Notes: generated by a model from the sequence alone, not told the origin. A stretch of 9,205 bases of DNA from Candidatus Poseidoniaceae archaeon (GCA_013329865.1 DUJJ01000164.1:3648-12852), one strand, 5' to 3'. Shown: positions 1 through 6,679, counted from the stretch's first letter. A program made the numbers and translations.

Positions 1-656
1 GCATCGGGTATGCCAACAGGTGAGCGTGCCGGAAGGCTGAATACCGCCCAGCCATAGAAACCAGATAGCAAGAAAAAGCCAGTGGCGGCAATGAAACCAG
101 CAAATCTGCTATCCGTTGCCAATTTGTTCATGGATAATTTTTGCATCCACTTTGGCCAGTCCAGACGAGTTGTTTCAGTTGCTAACAGTAAAAATGAGAT
201 TCCAAGCAACAAGAAGAAAATGATATTCCGCAGATAGTCATACCAACCTAGTTCGTCGCCAAAAGCAATTCTCGCAACAATAATTAGCGGAAGCGACAGA
301 AATAATCCCAGCTGCGATCCTCTAGCGGACCATGCAACACCGCGCGGAGCATTGCCTGAAAGTAGCATTCGATGGCCTGGAAGGAGTGATAGTGCTGTGT
401 CCCCATCTGGCGCACCAAGTAAAGCAGACGGAATGTAGTTGAGGAAGGTGTGCACTGTTCCGGTAGAGACAATAATTGCTGCAACCGCTGAAAGAGGAAT
501 ACCCCAACCGAGGAAAACCGGTGATAAGGCGAGCAGAATTAATGCAACATTATTGACGTGAAATCCGGGAATCAAACCTGTCAATGAGCCCATTGCAACC
601 CCGAAAAACAGAGCGAACAATAGCCACCCAAGATCAAGGAAATAAGCCTCCAACAT
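1..656 (-). CDS. TctA-family (DUF112-like) membrane permease, C-terminus cut by window edge
   Basis: I translated this partial gene by hand from ATG at 656-654; 218 codons are visible before the sequence ends at position 1. The protein is very hydrophobic, with several membrane helices. Family-like motifs are GLIPGFHVNN (residues 27-36), IPSALLGAPDGDTALS (75-90) and LLPGHRML (91-98). They match the archaeal branch of the tripartite tricarboxylate transporter TctA permeases as I know it. In bacteria TctA carries carboxylates with a periplasmic binding protein and a small TctB subunit; neither is recognisable here, so the substrate is unknown. The family is usually about 400 residues or more, so roughly half is missing. 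The start follows a GAGG ribosome-binding site (positions 664-667) that overlaps the stop codon of the upstream OB-repeat gene, with only a 9-nt gap. The two are probably co-transcribed and translationally coupled. Family call good, function open. Confidence 0.85.
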   Translation of the reverse strand, partial: MLEAYFLDLGWLLFALFFGVAMGSLTGLIPGFHVNNVALILLALSPVFLGWGIPLSAVAAIIVSTGTVHTFLNYIPSALLGAPDGDTALSLLPGHRMLLSGNAPRGVAWSARGSQLGLFLSLPLIIVARIAFGDELGWYDYLRNIIFFLLLGISFLLLATETTRLDWPKWMQKLSMNKLATDSRFAGFIAATGFFLLSGFYGWAVFSLPARSPVGIPD

Positions 657-665
657 TGTAATTCC

Positions 666-2426
666 TCAATAGTCGGGGTATGTATCATTGTCCTCTCTGT
701 CAGTTATCCCGTCACCATCGGTATCAGGGTTGTATGGATTTGTTCCATATAATGATTCTAAATTATCAGAAAGCCCATCGCCATCAGTATCGACTACATC
801 TGCGTTAATCAAGTGGTAAACAGTTGCCACTAACTCGGAATCCTGAACTTCCATCAGTCTACCGTTCCAAGTATGAGAGTAGCCGCTGTGAAAACTATCG
901 ATACCAATGATTGTGTTGTTGTTCGGTGATAGCCTGATGCTTTGATTGGTCCCGTCGCGCTGTAACCACCAGTCGCCAGCATCGTCTTCAACTGCTATTC
1001 CGGGGATGTTGACCACTTGACTTCTGGAGTAGCCCCATTGTGATGCACCTTCGTCCCAAAGCAAATTTTTAGGTTCGGGGGCGTCACCTAACTGGTAATC
1101 ATGAATCAGCAGGCGAATTGCCATATTGGTGTCATCCCAAGTCACTGAGACGTTTGCGGTGATTGCTTGTCCAGCCTCAATCCACTGAGTTGAGGTTTGG
1201 GCTGGGAAAGTAGCGTATATCCTTGTCTGACCACGATAATCAATCTTGTCTACTAACCATCCACTGACATCCTGGACACTAGGCTCGATAGCGTATCTAA
1301 CAAAGGCGTTGATGGTGTATCTAGTATCGGGTTCTTCGATAAGGCGGATTGGGTCACCCGATAGTAATGCTAGCAAGTCAATCATATCCTCTGAATTAAT
1401 TAAGTTCCCGGTTGGTGTTCCCTCACTTGAATCAACACACCAGCTAGAGTCCGCTTCCGACCACATCAGACGACCTTGAACATCCCGGAACTCATTGTGC
1501 AAGGAACTGTTTGCGTGTTCGGCAATATCACTCGAACTGGGTTTCAGGCAAATCATAACCCCACCTGGTCCTCGCAGTTGCCATTGTTCGCCGATTGTAA
1601 CATATCCTGCAATTTCAACAAGATTACCTGACTGATAACTCCAAGTTGATTCTTCACCCCAGTTTAGTCTAATAATGTCCACGGGATGGTTTCGATCAAC
1701 TAATATCTCAGGCCCTTGCACCGACATTACCCAGTTCATATCACGCTGGTTGTAGGAAATTGTCCCAGTAACTTGTACTTTGGATGATGATTCAATCCAA
1801 CTACCAACTTTTGACCTGATATTGAGTTTGATTTGGTGCTCAGCATTGCCATACGATGGGTGATCACGTAAGTCTGCTGAAATGAACATTTCATCTGGTG
1901 GAATTGACTCACCAATGTAGCCGGTAAGGGTGATTATCTCATCCACATATTGCTCCGGGTCAAGTGCAACATCTAGAATTGATAGTCTAACAATATCAGG
2001 TAAGTCCTCTTCATCCCACTCCATTGCTCCGGAGCCTACTGCTGTCATGTAGATATTACCTTCAAATTCCATGACTTTACCGGTTATTACGACATTGGTG
2101 CCAATTGGCGGGATTTCCGCAGGTCTACTCCATCTGGCCTCGACCACATCCGTGCCATCACTAACAATCACGTGAGTTTCCCAGTCACCAGAATTCCACG
2201 GATCCTCACGCCATGAAATGATTTCACCTTCAACTTTGACAACCTCATTTTTGTATTCAATTAGGTCTTTCATCTCAATAATGTCAGGTTCTCTGACCAT
2301 GGCGTAGTAATTTAATATGGCAACCAAAAATATCGCTAGTGTAAACATGACCCATAGTTGCTGACCTCTGGTTGCCGGGTCGTCATCGGTAATTCTGTTC
2401 ATTATGCTCTTCAGCACATCCGCCAT
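666..2426 (-). CDS. Membrane-anchored exported protein with about five OB-fold-like modules and C-terminal calcium-binding loops
   Basis: The 586-residue protein has a short charged N-terminus, one membrane helix (about 23-43) and then a long extracytoplasmic part; five N-glycosylation sequons (N306, N425, N494, N503, N580) support export. The body reads as serial OB-fold-like beta modules at roughly 58-135, 160-240, 267-337, 365-447 and 470-540. Each opens with a strand like VVKVEGEI, IITLTGYI, LVEIAGYV or VVNIPGIA; the first two and the third also show a later strand like VVITGKVM, VQVTGTIS or DVQGRLMW. The only two cysteines, C293 and C330, lie in module 3 and could form a disulfide. The C-terminus holds two DxDxDG loops (D546/D548/D550 and D568/D570/D572), as in thrombospondin type-3 or dockerin-like calcium repeats. 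OB folds bind nucleic acids, sugars or proteins, so the ligand cannot be named. It lies directly upstream of the TctA gene and may assist it (inference). The ATG at 2426 has no strong ribosome-binding site. Confidence 0.85.
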   Translation of the reverse strand: MADVLKSIMNRITDDDPATRGQQLWVMFTLAIFLVAILNYYAMVREPDIIEMKDLIEYKNEVVKVEGEIISWREDPWNSGDWETHVIVSDGTDVVEARWSRPAEIPPIGTNVVITGKVMEFEGNIYMTAVGSGAMEWDEEDLPDIVRLSILDVALDPEQYVDEIITLTGYIGESIPPDEMFISADLRDHPSYGNAEHQIKLNIRSKVGSWIESSSKVQVTGTISYNQRDMNWVMSVQGPEILVDRNHPVDIIRLNWGEESTWSYQSGNLVEIAGYVTIGEQWQLRGPGGVMICLKPSSSDIAEHANSSLHNEFRDVQGRLMWSEADSSWCVDSSEGTPTGNLINSEDMIDLLALLSGDPIRLIEEPDTRYTINAFVRYAIEPSVQDVSGWLVDKIDYRGQTRIYATFPAQTSTQWIEAGQAITANVSVTWDDTNMAIRLLIHDYQLGDAPEPKNLLWDEGASQWGYSRSQVVNIPGIAVEDDAGDWWLQRDGTNQSIRLSPNNNTIIGIDSFHSGYSHTWNGRLMEVQDSELVATVYHLINADVVDTDGDGLSDNLESLYGTNPYNPDTDGDGITDREDNDTYPDY

Positions 2427-2490
2427 GCTGAGTGGTATTCAAACAGCCATTTAGTCATGTTTCTAAGAATTAATCATATCTTACGCGGCC

Positions 2491-2499
2491 TTTTTAAGC
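2491..2499 (+). promoter_or_regulatory. Possible TATA box of the HD-domain gene
   Basis: TTTTTAAGC lies 29-37 nt before the ATG at 2528 in the 101-nt divergent intergenic region. An archaeal TATA box here would place transcription start near 2520, giving a very short leader. The reverse complement is also TATA-like and could serve the minus-strand gene, but at 65-73 nt from its ATG. The call rests on position and AT content only. Confidence 0.35.
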
Positions 2500-2527
2500 A
2501 TTAATCCGAGGGAGTTACGGGGATGGA

Positions 2528-3823
2528 ATGCGAGAGCGAGTCATAAGAGACGAAATTCACAAGGATATACTTGTGCCATTTCATCACGCTCGTATCATTG
2601 ATACTAAGGAATTCCAACGGTTGCGTTCGATACAACAACTGTCTACTTGTGAGTATGTCTTTCCTGCCGCAAATCACAATCGTTTTTCTCACTCTCTTGG
2701 AGCATATCACCTCGCCAAAAAACTGACTGAACTCATACAAGAAGTTCAACCCGGCATGATTGACGATGATGATGCGGAACTCGTTCAATTAGCGGCCTTA
2801 CTACATGATATTGGTCATCCACCATACTCCCACCTACTGGAAACACCTAGAGTCTTTGCGACATTTTACTCTCATGAGCACTGGGGCCGATTGTTATTAG
2901 AATCGACAGAAACTGAGATTGGTGGTGTTGTCAGAGAAATCCTTGGCGAAGGCCGATTAGGCCGACTGTTTGCTATAATGGATGGTAAGGATGAGTTTGC
3001 CGGTCAAGCAATTCCACATTTCATGAAAGAGATTGTCGCCTCACAACTGGATGTGGACAGAATGGATTATTTGGTTAGAGATCAGGCAAACACAGGCGCT
3101 CAAATTGGCGGCTTTGATATTGACAGGGTATTTAGGGCGCTCAGAATTGGTGATGACGGCCATTTCCATGTCAAAAATTGGGGCTTACCGGCAGTTGAGG
3201 CTTATCTGGTAACTAGGTATCACATGTACAACCAAGTGTATTTTCATAAAGTCAACATGCTGACGCAGAATTACCTAGTTGGGATGCTGTCAAGAGCCAA
3301 GGTTCTTGCCGGTGAGGGTCAGTTGGAACTGGACAGCAAACTAACTAACATGCTGGTGAATGACGCCCTTCAACCGTCTGAGTATGCCGAACTTACAGAT
3401 TCTCATATCAAGGTGGTGCTAGATGATTGGTCCAGACATGACGATGAGATGTTATCACTCTATGCTAGCAAGCTGCTGTCACGCAGAGATTTCCACAAAT
3501 CCTTGCGAATCGAAACATTGGATATCAATATGGTTCAGCAGGTCAAAGAGCGGTTGGAAAAATTCGTTACTGAGCGTGGTTATGATGCCAAAATTAATGT
3601 CCTCTACGCAAGAATATCTAAGCGTGGCTACATGCCATATGAGCAAGGAATTATTCTCGAGGATGGACGTGACGCATCTGAGCATTCAGCCATGATTCGC
3701 TCCTTAGCATTGCCAAATGAGCGGGCGATGGTATTTGTTCCCGAGTCAATCCGAGATGAGGCAGAAATGGCCGTCAGAGAATGGATTAAGCCAAGCCAGT
3801 CTTCCCTTTCTCAATTTAGTTAG
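2528..3823 (+). CDS. HD-domain phosphohydrolase, SAMHD1/dNTP triphosphohydrolase-like (COG1078-type)
   Basis: The 431-residue protein carries the full HD signature in order: R52 and H55 in NRFSHSLG, H93-D94 in HDIGHPPYSH (93-102), H116 in SHE, and D177 in DVDRMDYLVRD (175-185). Against SAMHD1 as I recall it, H55, H93, D94 and D177 match the metal ligands H167, H206, D207 and D311, and H97, H116, Y181 and D185 match further active-site residues. Catalytic competence is therefore likely. Family members such as SAMHD1 hydrolyse dNTPs to nucleoside and triphosphate; the substrate here is inferred. There is no SAM domain. The C-terminal third (about 270-431) is family-typical helical sequence. It is soluble, with no signal or membrane segment. 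The VIRDEIHKDILVP start region fits the family and supports ATG 2528. It diverges from the OB-repeat gene and is followed by an inverted repeat and a tRNA. Confidence 0.9.
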   Translation: MRERVIRDEIHKDILVPFHHARIIDTKEFQRLRSIQQLSTCEYVFPAANHNRFSHSLGAYHLAKKLTELIQEVQPGMIDDDDAELVQLAALLHDIGHPPYSHLLETPRVFATFYSHEHWGRLLLESTETEIGGVVREILGEGRLGRLFAIMDGKDEFAGQAIPHFMKEIVASQLDVDRMDYLVRDQANTGAQIGGFDIDRVFRALRIGDDGHFHVKNWGLPAVEAYLVTRYHMYNQVYFHKVNMLTQNYLVGMLSRAKVLAGEGQLELDSKLTNMLVNDALQPSEYAELTDSHIKVVLDDWSRHDDEMLSLYASKLLSRRDFHKSLRIETLDINMVQQVKERLEKFVTERGYDAKINVLYARISKRGYMPYEQGIILEDGRDASEHSAMIRSLALPNERAMVFVPESIRDEAEMAVREWIKPSQSSLSQFS

Positions 3824-3831
3824 TTGGAACA

Positions 3832-3837
3832 TTTTAT
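3832..3837 (+). promoter_or_regulatory. Possible TATA box of the tRNA gene
   Basis: TTTTAT lies about 30 nt before the tRNA 5' end at 3865, the spacing expected for an archaeal promoter with a leader of a few nucleotides. If it is real, the inverted repeat at 3840-3859 sits between the TATA box and the transcription start. The motif is short, so this is tentative. Confidence 0.35.
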
Positions 3838-3839
3838 GA

Positions 3840-3859
3840 CTTACCGTCTTGACGGTAAG
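3840..3859. repeat. Perfect 9-bp inverted repeat with 2-nt centre, between HD gene and tRNA
   Basis: CTTACCGTC (3840-3848) and GACGGTAAG (3851-3859) are perfectly complementary around a TT centre. The repeat lies 16 nt after the HD gene stop and 5 nt before the tRNA. No T-run follows, so it is not a classical terminator. A 2-nt loop is too tight for a full RNA hairpin; a shorter stem with a 4- to 6-nt loop could form. As DNA it is a typical dyad for a homodimeric regulator. The choice between 3'-end hairpin and operator is open. Confidence 0.75.
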
Positions 3860-3864
3860 GATAC

Positions 3865-3941
3865 GGGCCTGTAGCTTAGTTGGTTAGAGCACCCGGCTCA
3901 TAACCGGGCGGTCAAGGGTTCAAATCCCTTCGGGCCCACCA
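3865..3941 (+). tRNA. tRNA with CAU anticodon; tRNA-Ile2 favoured over elongator tRNA-Met
   Basis: A complete cloverleaf can be drawn. The acceptor stem is GGGCCTG with CGGGCCC (one T-G pair), the D stem is GCTT with GAGC and a GG in the loop, and the anticodon stem is CCCGG/CCGGG around loop CTCATAA (anticodon CAT at 3899-3901). The variable region is CGGTC, and the T arm is AAGGG/CCCTT around TTCAAAT. The discriminator is A3938 and CCA is genome-encoded (3939-3941). There is no intron. It is not the initiator, because the anticodon stem lacks three consecutive G-C pairs next to the loop and position 1-72 is G-C. The GGGCC acceptor with C4-G69 and C5-G68 resembles archaeal tRNA-Ile2, whose C34 becomes agmatidine through TiaS so that it reads AUA; that resemblance is from memory. 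Elongator tRNA-Met is the alternative. Confidence 0.93.
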
Positions 3942-3942
3942 A

Positions 3943-3992
3943 AACCATTACCTAATTTACGGCCTAATATTGGCCATATTCCCAAAATGGTT
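3943..3992. repeat. Nested inverted repeats between tRNA and secreted-protein gene
   Basis: AACCATT (3943-3949) and AATGGTT (3986-3992) are complementary 7-nt arms. They enclose a smaller dyad, GGCC (3961-3964) and GGCC (3972-3975), around an AT-rich centre containing AATATT. Together they could fold as a stem with an inner hairpin. No T-run follows the tRNA, so this element may mark its 3' end or the leader of the next gene. The arms are short enough to arise by chance. Confidence 0.35.
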
Positions 3993-4016
3993 ATGAGGGT
4001 CACATAACTCGGAGAT

Positions 4017-4967
4017 ATGTTAGGTGAGACTGTGTCAACTGTAAAGCGTGCTTCGTTCCTCTTAGTTTTGTATATATTTTCGATGCTTGCTGTAGCAGCA
4101 CCCGCTGCTGCACAAAATCCAACTCCAACAGCGGCTATTTCCGTAACTTGTGCTCCATCAAATATTAACGTCGAAGTAAAACCAGGTTCAACTTACTCCG
4201 GTTTTACCACCTGCACTGCAACCAATCCTACCGCATACCAGGAAAAAATCAGCATCAATGTTCAAGCAGATGGACTTGCTACAGCAGCCCCCGGTGACAT
4301 GTATGTTGGTGCGGGCGATTCTGTCGACTTCCAAGTTTCCGTGAGAGCGACACCATACATGAGGATGGATGCTAGAACACTATCTGTTTCAGCAACGGTG
4401 CAAGAAATCAATGGTTTCCCACCGGCAAACTCGGCTTCCTCTAATAACAACATGATTGTTAACGTGATGCAATATTCACTTGTGCAGGTAGAAGCCACTG
4501 AGCCTTTCGTTCAACTAATGCCAAAGACCGATAAGATATTTGAATTCAAAGTATACAACCTCGGGAATCAAATCGATTTCATGAAGGTAGGGGTGACTGA
4601 CACCTATCGAAAGACCCTAGAAGAGTCAGGATTTACTATCACTCTCCCTGCCGTAAAGAAGCAAGTAGATGCTACTCCAACTCCAGCAAGTGTTGAGGTT
4701 AAAGTTAGAACTCCAAAGACGCAGGGCTGGAGTGACGCATATCACGTATTGGATTTCTATGCTGAATCAGAGTTTGCCTGCAATAACGGTGGATGTATCA
4801 CCGAATCACAAATGATCACAGTTTACGTTAGAGGAATTTACTTGCCAGGATTCGAAATTATTCCCGCACTCTCCATGATTGCACTCGCAGCAGCAGTTGC
4901 TGGCCGCCGCTTCATCAACATAGATGATGAAGAAGAGGAGTGGCGAGAGTCTGCTCCGGGTCTGTGA
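4017..4967 (+). CDS. Secreted Ig-like surface protein with PGF-CTERM-like C-terminal anchor
   Basis: The 316-residue protein has a Sec signal peptide (about 1-32, ending APAAAQ) and two probable beta-sandwich regions (about 40-152 and 153-270), the second with NEW3/CARDB-like strands such as KIFEFKVYNLGNQ. Four cysteines remain in the mature protein: C45/C66 in the first region and C255/C260 (CNNGGC) in the second, two likely disulfides. The C-terminus has LPGFE (276-280), a hydrophobic stretch (281-296) and RR (297-298). This is the pattern of PGF-CTERM signals processed by archaeosortase. Unusually, about 18 residues follow, including DDEEEE, so it may be a retained membrane anchor. The start is uncertain: ATG 4017 has GGAG only 2 nt upstream, whereas in-frame GTG 4032 has GGTGAG at 4022-4027 with good spacing and still gives a full signal peptide. 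The function is probably structural or adhesive (inference). Confidence 0.85.
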   Translation: MLGETVSTVKRASFLLVLYIFSMLAVAAPAAAQNPTPTAAISVTCAPSNINVEVKPGSTYSGFTTCTATNPTAYQEKISINVQADGLATAAPGDMYVGAGDSVDFQVSVRATPYMRMDARTLSVSATVQEINGFPPANSASSNNNMIVNVMQYSLVQVEATEPFVQLMPKTDKIFEFKVYNLGNQIDFMKVGVTDTYRKTLEESGFTITLPAVKKQVDATPTPASVEVKVRTPKTQGWSDAYHVLDFYAESEFACNNGGCITESQMITVYVRGIYLPGFEIIPALSMIALAAAVAGRRFINIDDEEEEWRESAPGL

Positions 4968-4985
4968 AGTCAGCATTATCAGAAT

Positions 4986-4999
4986 AAAACTCGTGTTTT
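4986..4999 (+). terminator. Possible short hairpin after the PGF-anchored protein gene
   Basis: AAAAC and GTTTT flank a TCGT loop 18 nt after the stop codon, and the second arm ends in TTTT. An archaeal T-run terminator is possible, but the 5-bp stem is weak. Confidence 0.25.
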
Positions 5000-5014
5000 C
5001 GATACTTGAATGCG

Positions 5015-5020
5015 TTTAAT
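5015..5020 (+). promoter_or_regulatory. Possible TATA box of the three-helix membrane protein gene
   Basis: TTTAAT lies about 42 nt before ATG 5062, which would give a leader of about 20 nt carrying GGGGA (5051-5055) as a weak ribosome-binding site. A second AT-rich box, ACTTAAAC around 5027-5034, would give a leaderless message instead. Together with the 94-nt gap from the previous gene, this suggests a separate promoter. Confidence 0.3.
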
Positions 5021-5061
5021 TCATAACTTAAACTAGTAGTCCAATAACTTGGGGACGACCT

Positions 5062-6336
5062 ATGAGTGGACTACTGGACAAGGCAAAGACAGCCTCACCA
5101 ACCGAGGATAAGACAGGAAAAACGGAACCAAAACCCGTCAAAAAATCAGCAACAGATGGGCTTCTGACCAAGGCTGATACCAAACCCCAATTTCAAGCGG
5201 TAAAAAGTAAAAAATCTAGCTCTAGTGACCCGGATGGACCAGATATCCCGATGATTCTCAATCTTGCTGGATGGATAATAATCGTTCTTGGAGCAATTTT
5301 CTCACTTCAAGGCGGAGGTTTTGGACTAATAGTCGTGTTAGTTGTCCTAGCGTTAGGTATCGGTTCTATCATTCAATCACAAAGAATGACTGGAGGTATT
5401 TCACCAATTAAGACAGGAATATCTGTGGCACTAGCATTCATTATTGCTGTGGGTCCTTATGCTGCGATAATGATAGTTCCAACCAACGCATCAATGGCGG
5501 TAACAGAAATTTCCATTGATGAAAATCAGGACACGATATCGTTCGTCGTCAGAGGAAGTTTCTCTGAAGCAGACGCAAAAATCTTTGTTGATGATGAGCA
5601 GGTTTGGTCTGGTTCCAAGTCTATGAATAATGACCGAGCAAGTTTTGACGTATCTTTATCATCAATATTCCAAGGCAATTCCTTAGACTACACGGCTAAC
5701 GTGATTAAAGAATACTCTATAGAAGTAGAATCTTCTGACGGTCAGAGAATTACTGCAGATATTGATCCAGATTTCACCACCAGAGAAGTCCTTGATTCTG
5801 GAACTCGGATTTCTAAAGTCCTAAAAACTGGAAATAGGCAAGGTTCGGATGGACAAACTGAAACATATACCTACACAGACGGGGTTACAATCGAAGCAAT
5901 AGTTGGTTTGTTTTCTCCAACTGAAAGAGCTCAGGACGGTGGTGGCCACACGCTAGATAATCTTGGTTTAATTGCGGTTACTTCAGATTATACTTTCACG
6001 ATGACAATCAAAGAAGGCACTAGTATTGCATACACAATGCCAACTGTTACTGTGAGTGGTCTAGATGCCTCATGGTCGAGTACTTTCTCTGGCACTCAAA
6101 CTGGTAAGGCGAATGGATGGTTAGGCATGCCAGGCACTGCATTAAACGATCAAAGCACAGAGTATCTACAGAAAGAGGATTTCTACGGCGAGGATGGGTG
6201 TTATACATTTGAGATTGAGATAACCAACCAATATTATGTTGGTGATACAGCAAGTGTCTACACGTCCAGCAACAGTTGGGAACTAGATTGGAATGAAGAT
6301 GACTCCACACAAGATGGTCAGATGACCACCTGCTGA
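5062..6336 (+). CDS. Three-helix membrane protein with large outer beta-rich domain; function unknown
   Basis: I do not recognise this 424-residue protein. Residues 1-60 form a lysine-rich disordered cytoplasmic tail holding two copies of one short motif: GLLDKAKT (3-10) and GLLTKADT (33-40). Three membrane helices follow at about 62-82, 85-105 and 118-140. The loop between helices 2 and 3 contains R108 and K117, so positive-inside topology puts the N-terminus in and residues 141-424 out. The outer part is rich in predicted beta strands, Ser, Thr and acidic residues, like an Ig-like or jelly-roll surface domain. Its only cysteines are C380 and the final residue C424, which could pair to lock the C-terminus. 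The SMR transporter gene follows after 10 nt, with its ribosome-binding site overlapping this stop codon. Co-expression is therefore likely, but no joint function can be assigned. Confidence 0.82.
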   Translation: MSGLLDKAKTASPTEDKTGKTEPKPVKKSATDGLLTKADTKPQFQAVKSKKSSSSDPDGPDIPMILNLAGWIIIVLGAIFSLQGGGFGLIVVLVVLALGIGSIIQSQRMTGGISPIKTGISVALAFIIAVGPYAAIMIVPTNASMAVTEISIDENQDTISFVVRGSFSEADAKIFVDDEQVWSGSKSMNNDRASFDVSLSSIFQGNSLDYTANVIKEYSIEVESSDGQRITADIDPDFTTREVLDSGTRISKVLKTGNRQGSDGQTETYTYTDGVTIEAIVGLFSPTERAQDGGGHTLDNLGLIAVTSDYTFTMTIKEGTSIAYTMPTVTVSGLDASWSSTFSGTQTGKANGWLGMPGTALNDQSTEYLQKEDFYGEDGCYTFEIEITNQYYVGDTASVYTSSNSWELDWNEDDSTQDGQMTTC

Positions 6337-6346
6337 GGCTGTTAAT

Positions 6347-6679
6347 TTGTCTAAGTGGCTATACTTGACACTGGCTATATTATCTGAAGTCACTGCAACA
6401 TCTTTCCTTAAGTCTTCAGATGGCTTCACAAAGTTTTGGCCATCGGTGATTGTAGTTGTTGGATACTGCTTGGCGTTTTACTTTCTTTCCCTGACACTAG
6501 ATACAATCCCTATCGGAGTAGCATATGCTGTGTGGTCTGGGGTCGGCATTGCTTCGATTGCGATTGTGTCGGTGATTTTCTTCGACCAGAAAATCGACAC
6601 TGCAGCAGTAATCGGGATGGGGTTAATAATCGCTGGTGTAGTGGTTTTGCGAGTCTTTAGCGAAGCAAATGTGGATTGA
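6347..6679 (+). CDS. Small multidrug resistance (SMR) family transporter, EmrE/Qac-like
   Basis: The 110-residue, four-helix protein follows EmrE closely along its length. The essential helix-1 glutamate is E14 (AILSEVTAT), and later motifs are KSSDGFTKFWPS, IPIGVAYAVWSGVGIASIA (the GxAYAxWxGxG signature) and IGMGLIIAGVVVL. SMR proteins are proton-coupled antiporters working as antiparallel dimers in the cell membrane; substrates are quaternary ammonium and other cations, or guanidinium in the Gdx branch. The GFT...WPS and WSGVG pattern favours the Qac/EmrE branch. The start is TTG at 6347, which puts E14 at exactly the EmrE position and has GAGG at 6335-6338 with suitable spacing; there is no in-frame ATG near it. 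The ribosome-binding site overlaps the upstream stop, suggesting coupling. The family is mostly bacterial, so transfer into this lineage is plausible, although base composition does not stand out. Confidence 0.93.
   Translation: MSKWLYLTLAILSEVTATSFLKSSDGFTKFWPSVIVVVGYCLAFYFLSLTLDTIPIGVAYAVWSGVGIASIAIVSVIFFDQKIDTAAVIGMGLIIAGVVVLRVFSEANVD

Noticed and set aside
284..484. Minus-strand 66-codon frame inside the permease gene
   Set aside because: The neighbouring minus-strand frame carries the TctA motifs, and this one is an out-of-frame shadow.
1246..1479. Plus-strand open frame of 77 codons inside the OB-repeat gene
   Set aside because: It is antisense to a clear gene, has no domain or ribosome-binding site, and looks like a chance frame; the similar frames at 7163-7432 and 7635-8333 inside the surface-protein gene are the same.
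2427..2527. Regulatory RNA or riboswitch in the divergent intergenic region
   Set aside because: At 101 nt with no strong stem, only a possible TATA box could be supported.
3865..3941. Initiator tRNA-Met
   Set aside because: The anticodon stem has C-G at 29-41 rather than three G-C pairs next to the loop, and the acceptor begins G1-C72 rather than the usual archaeal initiator A1-U72.
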